Source of the DNA: Manduca sexta
Taxonomy: Eukaryota > Arthropoda > Insecta > Lepidoptera > Sphingidae
Reading direction: 5' to 3'
NCBI RefSeq assembly: GCF_014839805.1
Contig: NC_051132.1
Span: forward strand, 1,302,001-1,366,000
DNA length: 64,000 nucleotides
In this document: in pieces, positions 54,396 to 64,000 of the stretch
Layout: every line of letters starts with the position of its first letter
How positions within the stretch are numbered: position 1 is the stretch's first letter
Notes under the pieces: model-generated
The model's database searches: none
Seen by the model: the letters and a program-made list of their open reading frames with translations, nothing else
Told to the model about the DNA's origin: nothing
Position numbers and translations under genes: made by a program

Positions 54396-55500
54396 AGGTA
54401 AAAACCTTTTAATATTAGATAATATGTGAATACACTGGTTATACTAAAATATATGACGTTTCAAAGGTAGCTACCATTTAAATTACTAGTATTTACCACG
54501 CGTGAAATTAATACACACGGTAATAATTATTTCAAATGAAAATCTTCTGGTTTTCTCATAGGCTACATACCACACTATTTAGTTCCTAGATTTAGATGTA
54601 CAAAAACTATACTATAGGTAGTTTTGTCTACAGCACGCATAGACCTACTCAAACCATCTTATAAAAGAAATACTCGTGTAAACTACTCGATTCCAACCAA
54701 TTTTGACAGCCTTCGCCCCAAGCGGGGACAAAACCGAGGCTAATTGAACTCACGAAGCCTTTTCTAATTCAAGAATTCGATAAATTATGAAAATTGATAC
54801 ACGAAATGAAAGAATCCGTTTTGGTTTTGTATTAAAGTGGTTTGTTTGTGCTAATATTATTGAATTTACATTTCAATAATTTTTCGAGTACGTTTCTTTC
54901 AATAAAGAATTATTTGTTTTTGGTAAATTGTCTTTGTTGTTTAAGGATACTTGTATAGGTGTATTGTGATGAGTATTTCTGTTATACTCGAGCTGATAGC
55001 TACGAATGAATTAGATTTTGTTTAATTAAAATAATTATACGTGAGGTAAATGTGATACCAGCACCATCCCGGACTTTAGAATGATACTGCATGATTAAAT
55101 CGCTGGTCCATTATTACAAGTTCCTACGTAATTGTTTATTTATGTTGAAAGAATAAAATAAAAATTGTCATGTTGGCAAAAATTCAAAAAGATAATTAGT
55201 CATGGTTCCCTCTTTATTAATCATTTGAGACTATGGGAAATTTACTAAAAACAACATAGAGTTATGTGATATATACTTCAATGTGCAAAAATGTAATAAA
55301 AGTCCTTATAATAGTGAACCAGCAAAATGTTGAGGAAAATAATATCCTATGCTTAAAATTGATGGATTGTAGACCATGTCGGGCGTGAGCTAGTTTTGAC
55401 GAACATGGTTTCCGGATGAAGACCGCATAATTACCATGTCTTAGTAATGGGCTAACATCAGCCACCAGTTCCGTTGGTTTTAGTGGATAATAATCTTCAA
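54396..55500. other. No feature recognised
   Basis: AT-rich unique DNA with no supported gene or repeat. Confidence 0.5.
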
Positions 55501-55514
55501 TTAGCAGTCATTAG

Positions 55515-55910
55515 TGACTGACCTTCGTTAGTTGTAGCCGAAGCCGAAAGTTTGCCCGAAACTTTGTAATATTTATTGTTATGATTGACAGGTGTAATTA
55601 TGGATGGAAATGTGTTGATCGAAAATAGAAATATCATTTGTAGTTTTTGGTAGGAACTGTCGAATATATTTTGTGCCATAAAGTATAGTGATGGTACACA
55701 TAAACAAAAATTCGTGAAGATTATTATCAGTATCCTAGTAAATAATTAATGATATAGAAGTTATTAGAATTTATTTAAATTTGCGAAATATTCAGAAGAT
55801 ATCATAATCGATGACTACTGATAATTCTTATATTTTTTGTTTTTTCATGCAAATATTTTTTCGGCTTCCGCTTTCGGCGTCAGCTTTCGGCTTGAGTCGT
55901 GAGAATTCGG
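55515..55910. repeat. Imperfect inverted repeat built on GCCGAA words
   Basis: GTAGCCGAAGCCGAAAGTTTGCCCGAAAC (from about 55536) faces TTTTTCGGCTTCCGCTTTCGGCGTCAGCTTTCGGCTTGAG (from about 55858) in inverted orientation. About 300 bp of AT-rich DNA separates them. It may be a decayed MITE or two fragments of one; no target duplication was found. Confidence 0.3.
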
Positions 55911-56855
55911 TATGCACTGCAGTACACTAGTGATAATTAATTGACATGACGGACGCTGACCTGCTATTGCGGATTAAGGCATAGAATATTCTGTTTTCAA
56001 GTGAATACCTGGCGGCATTTATATTAAAGCTTGGAAAAATGTAACCGCGTCGAATCGTCGTGAATCGTGATTTTAACATTGACAAAAGACGATATTTGTA
56101 GCAGTATTGATAATAGCTCCTCTTGACTTTAGAATAACTAAAGATCAGAAATTATATTATGAAGTATTTAATATTGCACATTGTAGACGATTGAATTATA
56201 AATGTTGCGTATTTTTTTACTACGGGGTTTACAAGAAAAAATCTCATCTGAGAGTAAATAATCACCAGACCATCAACTTGTTGCACGACAAACAAACGGT
56301 AGCAACGAGCAAATATTTCCTTTAATACAATTAATATCAAACATAGTTGTGATAAAAAACATATACATTCCATTGGTTTCATGCCACAGTAGTTAATGCA
56401 AAATAGATTTTGGTTACATTCAAATAAATGCCGGTTTAACACGTGAATAAATTTGTAATTATGCAGAAATACGCGCAATTTTCATACCATAGGCGTGCTG
56501 AGAGTAGATAAACTGAAAATTATCAATTGGGTTTTATTGTAAAAATATTTTCGGGTTCAATCAATTCAATCGAGAGTATGGTGTTACAACACTAATAAAA
56601 TTGTACGAGCTATCATTTGGATTTATAATTGAGTGCAGTAAGGCCACGTAGGTATGTTTCCCTTGCATACAGTTCCGATTTAGGTTAAATCTTAATATCC
56701 GACCTTCGAATTATTTTGAAGAAAATTTGTGTATGTGTTATTATGATTTCACGTCAAAAGCCTGTGGTAATAATTAACATGAAATACACATTTACTTTCA
56801 TCGAGTAAGAGTATGAATAGTAAATCAATCGTTTAAAAAAATATTGTCTACTCAC
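55911..56855. other. No feature recognised
   Basis: Opposed ORFs at 56107-56325 and 56152-56478 overlap on both strands and have no recognisable content. Confidence 0.5.
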
Positions 56856-56857
56856 AC

Positions 56858-56943
56858 TTACGTGGGCCACTATGGCGGGTTTTAACACCTTGGATACAGT
56901 CGCTATCCGGGCGGATATAAAATATATCCTACCACCAGCAATA
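56858..56943 (-). repeat. Family D, TTTGCTGG-end fragment
   Basis: CACACTTACGTGGGCCACTATGGCGGGTTTTAACACCTTGGATACAGTCGCTATCCGGGCGGATATAAAATATATCCTACCACCAGCAA. It is close to the family consensus. Confidence 0.75.
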
Positions 56944-57203
56944 ATATGGAAGGTTTAAAGACCCTCGGGTACATGTCTCAACGGCAAGACATATGTTCAT
57001 TGTATGTTACAGAAAAACTTCAAATTGTTATACAATTTTCGAATAGTTTTAAAGGTAAACGCAATGTTTTTAACTTGTTTTTATCAGGTTAATGGTCATG
57101 GAAGGTTTTGTGTATAGTACTTCTTACTAATGTTACGGTGGGGAAAGTTAAAATTTTCCGAAAGAGAACCCGATATAACATATAGATACTAATATGCAAA
57201 AAA

Positions 57204-57518
57204 GCGGCGATAGCCTAGTTGGGTGTGGAACGGACTGCCGAGACGAATGTCCGCAGGTTCAAATCCCAACGGCACACACCTCTGAGTTTTCTAAGAAATC
57301 ATGTGTGAATTCTTAGTCAATTTATCGTTCGCTTTAACGGTGAAGGAAAACACCGTGAGGAAACCTGCACATCTGAGAAGTTCTCTATAGGAATTTCGAA
57401 GGTGTGTGAAGTCTACCAACCCGCACTAGGCCAGCGTGGTGGACTAAGGCCTAATCAGTAGTAGAGGAGGCCCGTGCTCAGCAGTGGGCAAGTATATAAT
57501 ACAGGGCTGATTTGATAT
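57204..57518 (+). repeat. SINE-A, full-length, with target duplication
   Basis: GCGGCGATAGCCTAGTTGGGTGTGGAACGG, B box GGTTCAAATCCC, then AACGGCACACACC (AACGGC shared with the 60781 copy). The flanking near-direct repeat is AATATGCA[A/T]AAA (57191-57202 and 57519-57530). Confidence 0.88.
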
Positions 57519-57655
57519 AATATGCATAAATGCGGTCTGCAAATAGTTGTAATGATAATTAGATTCTATATAAAGGGAAACAGGTAGGAATCGAGTTATA
57601 TGGACCCTTGGCCATTGTAATGGTATAAGGACGAAGTTCTTTCGAATTATAATAA

Positions 57656-57985
57656 TAACATTGACGTATATTCTATAGACACGAACGTCCATATAAATTG
57701 TTCAAAATCTGAACTAAAATGGCAACCAAAACGTCACTGTTATAACCTATTTATTCACTTATATAAAAATAATTTACTTATTTGACTAATATTTTTCATT
57801 CACATGCAGATTTGCACTTAGACTCGCGTGTTTATATTATGAGCGCCACTCCGTACAAGACCAAAAGCATCAATATTGACACCATGCTAAAATCAGTTTG
57901 AATGGATTACAGATCAATTCAATTGAACTAAATGAATGTTCGGAACGCCAAATTTAGTACGTAGTACATATATATCGATGAAGAT
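57656..57985 (+). repeat. Family I repeat, copy 2
   Basis: TATTCTATAGACACGAACGTCCATATAAATTG, TCTGAACTAAAATGGCAACCAAAACGTCACTGTTATAACC, TTATTTGACTAATATTTTTCATTCA, TATTATGAGCGCCACTCCG and TTAGTACGTAGTACATATATAT. It is the partner of 40119-40430. Confidence 0.65.
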
Positions 57986-58544
57986 TAGGTAATAAAACTT
58001 AATACTTTACTTTTAACGTTACATAAATTGTGTTTGACTTTAAATATATCACTTAAAAACGAGTTTAACCAAATGACTAAGAAATAGTCACATATATTAC
58101 TTTTAAAAAACAAACTCACTAAAAAAACCTAGTCATTGCATTATTTGTATTCGCTAAAAACAGGAACGTTTAGACCCTAAACAGTTATTCTTTAAAAATG
58201 TGGGATATTCCGGGACAAGGAAACCCTTTCAATTCCCTTTGTTTTCTATGGTCCAAATCTCCGGGACCAATCCGACCTACGTCACGGGATGGGATAACGC
58301 CCTAATTTAACAGAGTGTGCAGCGATTGCACGCATTCATTACTATAATGGGAATTTAAGGTCTTTGGTTTGCGGATATGTTTTTTTTAGATTAAGATAGG
58401 TTAATACAAATGATTATCAGTGGATTTATTTTGCCATCAGGACGGACTTTGTTAATCTGTATCTTATAATTGAAACAGTCCGATGTCTACATTATAGATA
58501 TTAAAGAGAAACTAATATGGCTGTCTTTATTGGCGGTGGCAGCA

Positions 58545-58785
58545 ACAGAAACCAAAACAACAGTTTGTAGATTTTTTTTAATTTTTTATGTGTCTGTATG
58601 TTTGTAAACGCATCACGTAAAAACTACTGCATGGAATTGAATGCAGTTGTCATCGATGTATTTTCAGATTTCTAATTTAAAGACAGAAGCTCCATTTTAT
58701 GCCGAAAAGTATAGAGCGGCAGCTTTATCCCAAAAAATTGATTTCACTCAGACAGAGCCGCGGGTAAAAGTTAGTTAATTTACAA
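58545..58785 (-). repeat. Family C, degraded copy
   Basis: GTCTGTATGTTTGTAAACGCATCACGTAAAAACTACTGCATGGAATTG, GACAGAAGCTCCATTTTATGCCG, CAGACAGAGCCGCGGGTAAAAGTTAGTT. A family C-like layout with high divergence, or a related family. Confidence 0.4.
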
Positions 58786-58899
58786 AATGACTAACACCAG
58801 TTAAAACAGAGATAATTTCGGTCTACGGTTATTCCAGCCGACTTTATTATTTGCTGTCAAAAAGTAGCAATTGTAATACAATGAATATACATACCTAAT

Positions 58900-59166
58900 G
58901 AGCAGCTATAGCCTAACTAGAAGTGGAACAGGCACACACCTCTGACTTCTATAATATTATGTGTGTATTCTTTGTGAATCATCGCTTGCTTTAACGCTGA
59001 AGGGAAACATCGTGAGGAAACCTGCATACCTGAGAAGTTCTCTATAGGAATTTTGAGGATATGTGAAGACCGCCAATCGGCACTAGGCCAGCGTGGTAGG
59101 CTAAGGCCTAATTCCTCTTAGTAGTAGAGGAGGCCCGTGATATAATACAGGACAGATATTATTATT
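58900..59166 (+). repeat. SINE-A with internal deletion, target duplication
   Basis: GCAGCTATAGCCTAACTAGAAGTGGAACAGG jumps to CACACACCTCTGACTT, losing the B-box region. The body continues to ATAATACAGGACAGATATTATTATT. Flanked by ATACCTAAT (58891-58899 and 59167-59175). Confidence 0.8.
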
Positions 59167-59175
59167 ATACCTAAT

Positions 59176-59845
59176 AACCTTCTGATTCGAGAAGAAACAC
59201 TAAAAATACTGACTTCTAAATCTTTTTTTGTTGAGGCTATGATTGTAATTTTTCATATTGCATAAAATAATCAAGAGTTTAATGAAATGAATATTTGCAA
59301 TAGTATTAGTTTCCGCGCAGACTCTGTCAACTTATTGGATTGCATATGATACAAAATGGCGGGTTTGAGCCGGGATATGAAATTGAAAGTAGCATCAAAT
59401 GTGTTCGTGTTCTAAAAGCTGATGACTAATTGAGGCTATGTCAAATAAATTAAATTGAAGCAGTTTGTTACGTTTATGTTAATTTAAGGGATCGAAATAT
59501 TGACGGCTTGTTGACGTCATTTGTGTCAAGTCTCTGGTGCAACAATGTGACAAATGACTGCGGGGAGCATGACCTTTATATACTCAGTAGCACCTTCAAT
59601 ATCAAATATTAATCTGTCTTGCCAGCCCGAGCTAATTTCGTTGTTTACTTTGTACTGTCGTCGGTTATAATATAAAATATCTGTAGTTATATAAGCGCCT
59701 TAATAGGGGGAATTATTATTTTATAATTATAAAATATTCTCATTTACTTTGACTTATCATAAGTGCAACTATGTTCGCTTACGTGATGAATTAAGCATTT
59801 TGTTTTATTTTAATGACTTACTAGACAAATAACGTAATAAAACTT
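59176..59845. other. No feature recognised
   Basis: AT-rich unique DNA with no supported feature. Confidence 0.5.
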
Positions 59846-59995
59846 ACATATAACCTGAGATTTGAACCCCGGACCTTCCTTATCTACAAACCCATACCGC
59901 AACAAGACCAAGGAATATAAAGATACCATTCTTCAGACACTATCCTAGAGTATATATCAAAAAATAGTGCCAACTACGCCACACTCGAGTACCAC
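59846..59995 (-). repeat. SINE-B head, probably interrupted
   Basis: TAACCTGAGATTTGAACCCCGGACC (B box in reverse), TACCGCAACAAGACC, then ~70 bp unrelated, then GTGCCAACTACGCCACACTCGAG (A-box region in reverse). It looks like a SINE-B head with an insertion. Confidence 0.4.
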
Positions 59996-60319
59996 GGGTC
60001 TTAAATTAACATAAAGGGTCAGAATTTATATTTCCCGACGCCGTTCCTGATATCTGTACAAATATTCTGAGAACTCTTCCCGAGATATGGTGTTGGTGCG
60101 CTATTTGGAACACTATTTGGGGGGAATAGGGTTAGTTTTGTTTTGCTCTTTGCTCTTTTGATAAGATTTTTACGAGATTCTAATAATTTTGGATTGATGC
60201 GAGTGTTTGTGGGTCGTATTTTATGTACTGTAAGACGGGTTTTTGACTGACTGTAAGAAAAGGTATTGTTAGGATTTCTTAAGGTTACCTTCAATCCATA
60301 TTTTAATATGTGTAAACGT

Positions 60320-60460
60320 AAAAGTAACTCTGTCCGTCTGTAACGCTTGTACGGCTGAATCATTGAAACGAATTTGATATCCTGGGAAAATATATAGCAG
60401 GACTTTTAGCCTGAAAAAACTTTTCCACGCAGGCGGAACCGGTGAAAAAGCTACTAATCT
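60320..60460 (-). repeat. Family C copy
   Basis: AACTCTGTCCGTCTGTAACGC, TCATTGAAACGAATTTGATATCCTGGGAAAATATATAGCAGGACTTTTAGCCTGAAAAAACTTTTCCACGCAGGCGGAACCGG. Confidence 0.6.
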
Positions 60461-60780
60461 ATAATTTTGAATAAATTAAATGTTGTTCATAGTGCCTTTG
60501 AACGTGTGTTTTTTGAACATAATGAGGAGAAGAAGAGGTAGTTCTTTCGATGGCTCCCTTTAATTGTACAACAATTACTTTACGTTCAACTCCGAAAGTT
60601 AGCAATAGCCCACATGTCTACAAAGTAACTATCTTCCTTTAAATCTATTTATTTCGTACAATTGTTGTGAATATTACAAACGATTCTTCAAACTGCGTTT
60701 GTAATTATCAAAATACAAACATTAAAGATTATAAAACAAGCTTCAAAATATTATTTGCTTGTTGGTGAATTAGACCTTGT

Positions 60781-61102
60781 GCGGCGATAGCCTAGTTGGG
60801 TGTGGAACGGACTGCCGAGACGAATGTCCGCAGGTTCAAATCCCAACGGCACACACCTCTGAGTTTTCTAAAAAATCATGTGTGTATTCTTTGTGAATTT
60901 ATCGTTCGCTTTCACGGTGAAGGAAAACATCGTGAGGAAACCTGCACATCTGAGAAGTTCTCTATAGGAATTTCGAAGGTGTGTGAAGTCTACCAATCCG
61001 CACTAGGCCAGCGTGGTGGACTAAGGCCTAATCTCTCTCAGTAGTAGGGGAGGCCCGTGCTCAGCATTGGGCAAGTATATAATACGGGCTGATATTATTA
61101 TA
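60781..61102 (+). repeat. SINE-A, full-length, young-looking, with target duplication
   Basis: GCGGCGATAGCCTAGTTGGGTGTGG through CAGGTTCAAATCCCAACGGCACACACC, GGAAACCTGCACATCTGAGAAG, ACGGGCTGATATTATTAT. The 11-bp repeat AATTAGACCTT flanks it (60768-60778 and 61103-61113). It is very similar to 57204-57518. An 82-codon ORF lies within it and is not a gene. Confidence 0.9.
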
Positions 61103-61309
61103 AATTAGACCTTACGTGGTTAAAATTAGGCGTTTGGGATACCCTTATAATTTGCACATGAAGTATATGGGTAAATGAACAAGCCTTTTACGAACTATAA
61201 TATGTAAATAGACTTAATTACGTAGTTCATGGAACGGCCAGTTATAACCCTTAATTACTTATTTGGTAATGGAGAGTCTCATGTGGCGTACTTTTGTATA
61301 TAATTTTTA

Positions 61310-61430
61310 TAGTTACAGCAAAGAGACCCTATAGCAACTAAGGGGAGTAGGGTTCGGAATGACGACGACCCATCGACTAAAGACTCCTTGCCAGTCGACG
61401 CAATTATGCCGGCCTGTTTGAGAACTGAAG
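61310..61430 (-). repeat. Family D, degraded fragment
   Basis: AGCAAAGAGACCCTATAGCAACTAAGGGGAGTAGGG, CATCGACTAAAGACTCCTTGCCAGTCGACGCAATTATGCCGGCCTGTTTGAGAAC. ORFs on the minus strand here overlap the repeat. Confidence 0.55.
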
Positions 61431-62020
61431 GACCAGACAAGCGAATCACTCGTCCGAAGTATGCGGTAAATGAATAGTAAGAACTTTGATAATGGACTGC
61501 AAGGTGCTCTGAGGACGCCATTGTAGATATAATTAGTAGCTCTTCGAAACATTGCATACTGACGTTTAGCGGCAAAAATGCACAAAGCGTAGCCCTCATC
61601 TATGTAGATCTTTTTGTCAACATGTCTGAGGATAGTATATATAGGTATACAGTATGTGTTTACCGAACAATACTTTGTAATTCAAGGTGTTGGATGGTGT
61701 TTCTACTGTTAGGCAGTCGTATCGGCATCGGCAAACTCGTCGTGTCTTTTAAAGCAAAAAAAGAATTACCGCCTGATTCCACAATGCGAATCAATACTAC
61801 GGAAGGTTTTCACCATAACGGTATATCTAGTCAGGTATAAAATACATCAGGTGTCGAACAAGCAGTACCCGGTCATCCATAAACCAATGCGAACTCATCT
61901 AAACGAAATATTTGTTTAAAAACTCAACCTAAGCAAACGTAAACAGAATACAGTTTTACGCATCGATGTAAGCCACGGGATTCGGGTGAACTGGGGCCGT
62001 GTACTGAGTAAATATTTTTT
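61431..62020. other. No feature recognised
   Basis: Unique DNA; a 72-codon plus-strand ORF (61622-61840) shows no known motif. Confidence 0.45.
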
Positions 62021-62024
62021 TTAT

Positions 62025-62230
62025 TAGCTTTTCCTTGCTGCTTCAACTGTGTGAAAAAAAATCCGGAATAAAAGTCCCACTGTATATTTTACCGGAATGA
62101 AAAATAACTAATGTTCTCTCTAAAGTCTCAAAGTATCTCCATACAAAATTTCATCGAAATCGGACCATTGGTCGAGCTGTCAAACCGTAATAGAGATACT
62201 TTCGCATTTATTAGTACGAATGGGTGAAGA
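62025..62230 (+). repeat. Family C copy
   Basis: ATTAGCTTTTCCTTGCTGCTTCAACTGTGTG, AATCCGGAATAAAAGTCCCACTGTATATTTTACCGG, CTCCATACAAAATTTCATCGAAATCGGACCATTGGTC, AGAGATACTTTCGCATTTATTAGTA. Confidence 0.7.
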
Positions 62231-63460
62231 CTGCACAGGTCAGCATACGTACCATGGCGTAAACCTTAGAAAAGAAGACCGTGCCCGCAGGACAGCACGG
62301 AGTTTGTATTTATGTATGGAAAATTTAATTAGAGTTAAGAAAATAAACTCGTAGCCTCTCGGGTTTTGTAATATATCTAATATGGCGGTACTTATGATAA
62401 TGGAATGGTGTTACGTTCATTCTGTAAGTGTACTTAATAAATAAGTAAAATAAAACAACCCTTTAATTTTTTGCAAGTTTTACTGGGTAAAAGTTAATTC
62501 TTTTTTTATATGTATAGGTAATTATAATTTTATTCGGAATTTGTCTACTATTTCATCTTGAAAGAACTCCTCCACAGGTAAAGACCTTCCAACAATTACC
62601 AATATTCTCTTAATTGTGCTATTTCAATCCAGGTTAGACCTCCTATTTTGTTTATGTCTTCGTCGCTTCTAGTATAAGCCTTCGTTTATTTCGGTTTCCT
62701 TATGGGCCCTTTCATGTTGTTCCTCTTTAAGTTCATTTCTAGCCCTAAAGGCGTGCTAAAAGTCCCGTGGTTGCACTTCTTCTTAATTAACTGCCTTTTA
62801 ATACATAAAACATAACTGAACGCCAGCCAAGACGTTGGTAACAATGCATTTAATAATAAGAGGATAGCAGCTTTAATTACTTGAAAGACGTAAACCAGCC
62901 GAAACAAAACACGTGTTGCTGTTTTAAGCCAGCAATTACCTCAGTTGATTGCAAGAGGCCCGTGGGACTCCTCTCAATTATATATGGATGAAGCGCCTCG
63001 TACTTAAATCTATCTTTCTGGGTTACTTCTCTTGGGCTTACCTTTTTCGGGGTAAGTACTAGATCTTACTGTGTCAGTCGAATATATACTTAAGTATACT
63101 GTTTTTAAATATTAATTAACATTATTTTCTTATACGACTCAAGAGAAGACTGTTAGAGGTAATTATTACAAAGTAGACTCTCCCAAAAGAAATCGAAAAA
63201 TGGCGTTTATATTGAGAAACTGGATTTAACATCTAATGCCTCGGAATAACGAGCGCACTATGTAAATGCAATTCGAAGTTGAACTTCATGAATTTCATTG
63301 GTGACGTTGGTTGTTAGTTCAAAGTGTCATCTGACTAATATTATTCACCTAATATTACTATAATATAAATGTGAAATTTTGAGATCAAGTTTGGTTTGTT
63401 AGAAGGCATTTAAAACCAATGAATTGGTTTTTTGATGAGAATTAGAGCAAGGCCTAGATT
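62231..63460. other. No feature recognised
   Basis: Unique AT-rich DNA; no supported gene or repeat. Confidence 0.5.
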
Positions 63461-63467
63461 AATTAAT

Positions 63468-63522
63468 AAAAATATCAGTCCTGTATTGTATACCGTCCCA
63501 TTGCTGGGCATGGGGTTCTTTA
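63468..63522 (-). repeat. SINE-A, 3' end fragment
   Basis: AAAATATCAGTCCTGTATTGTATACCGTCCCATTGCTGGGCATGGGG is the last ~50 bp of SINE-A in reverse. Confidence 0.65.
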
Positions 63523-63646
63523 TTAAATAACCTTTAGGTTAGATACTATTTAATACGGAAAGAAGTTAGATGTAGTAGCTTGGTAGTGAATAAGGCTTTT
63601 ATGTCAAGCAGAGATAAAATAATGAATTTCGTTTTTATTTTACCTA

Positions 63647-63963
63647 GCGGCGATAACCTAGTAGTTAGTGGAACGAATTGCTGAGACGAATGTCCGCAGG
63701 TTCAAAACTCGAGGGCACACACCTCTGACTTTTCTAAAGTTACGTGTTTATTTTTTGGGAATTATCGCTTGCTTTAACGCTGAAGGAAAACATCGTTAGG
63801 AAACCTGCATACCTGAGAAGATTTCCATAATAATTTCAAAGGTATGTGAAGTCTACCAACCCGCACTAGGCCAGCGTGATGGACTGAAGCCTAAACCGTT
63901 CCAGTAGTAGAGGCCGTACCCAACAATGGGACAGATAATAAAAAGCTGATATTATTATATTAC
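63647..63963 (+). repeat. SINE-A, full-length, diverged
   Basis: GCGGCGATAACCTAGTAGTTAGTGGAACG, B box GGTTCAAAACTC, GTTAGGAAACCTGCATACCTGAGAAG, CCGCACTAGGCCAGCGTGATGGACTGAAGCC, AAAAGCTGATATTATTATATTA. Confidence 0.8.
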
Positions 63964-64000
63964 ATTTATTATAAACTATTCCACTAGACCCCACCATCCT

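Noticed and set aside
60796..61044. 82-codon ORF, with a similar one at 23163-23408 on the minus strand
   Set aside because: Both lie entirely within SINE-A copies and are translations of the SINE body.
1..64000. CRISPR arrays, bacterial operons, phage or defence systems
   Set aside because: No regularly spaced direct repeats, no operon-like coding density; the DNA is eukaryotic.

Overview
The window looks like non-coding DNA from a moth or butterfly nuclear genome. It is AT-rich, has no operon-like or dense gene structure, and is packed with transposable elements of lepidopteran type: a mag-like Ty3/gypsy element with very short LTRs, an R2/R4(Dong)-like LINE with a restriction-enzyme-like endonuclease, a PIF/Harbinger-like DNA transposon, and many copies of two tRNA-derived SINE families. 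I found no convincing complete host protein-coding gene. The window is best read as intergenic DNA or a very long intron. Species cannot be named from the sequence alone.

Layout. Bases 1-21,000 are mostly AT-rich unique DNA with scattered old repeats. There are two CpG-rich patches (about 3015-3130 and 3825-4025); the second resembles a non-coding first exon ending in a GTAAGT splice donor. Bases 21,140-23,427 hold a nested pair: a 5'-truncated LINE (RT, CCHC knuckle and PD-(D/E)XK-type endonuclease) sits inside the (AAT)n tail of a SINE on the other strand. Bases 31,554-36,052 hold a nearly complete mag-like gypsy element on the minus strand, with 88-bp LTRs differing at one base, a 5-bp target duplication (TTTAC), and a coding region broken by two frameshifts and one in-frame stop. 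Bases 47,491-50,145 hold a 2.66-kb Harbinger-like transposon with perfect 17-bp terminal inverted repeats and a CAG target duplication; it splits a copy of a ~260-bp dispersed repeat. The rest, to 64,000, is a mosaic of SINEs and older repeats.

Repeat families named here for reference: SINE-A (tRNA-like head with A and B boxes, ~320 bp, TTA/ATT tail, about 16 copies or fragments); SINE-B (tRNA-like head, ~240 bp, about 7 copies); family C (begins AGCTTTTGCTCG, contains CGCGTGAAGG); family D (~260 bp, with a conserved TCGACTG...CAGTCGA stem-loop); families E, F, G, H and I (two to four copies each). None of these letters is an established name.

Functionally the window is a stack of mobile-element insertions whose order can be partly read: the LINE after SINE-A; SINE-A after family F; the Harbinger-like element after family D; a 68-bp insertion after another SINE-A. 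The most informative items are the LINE-in-SINE-tail nesting, the symmetric sub-terminal repeats of the Harbinger-like element, and the contrast between almost identical LTRs and broken ORFs in the mag-like element.
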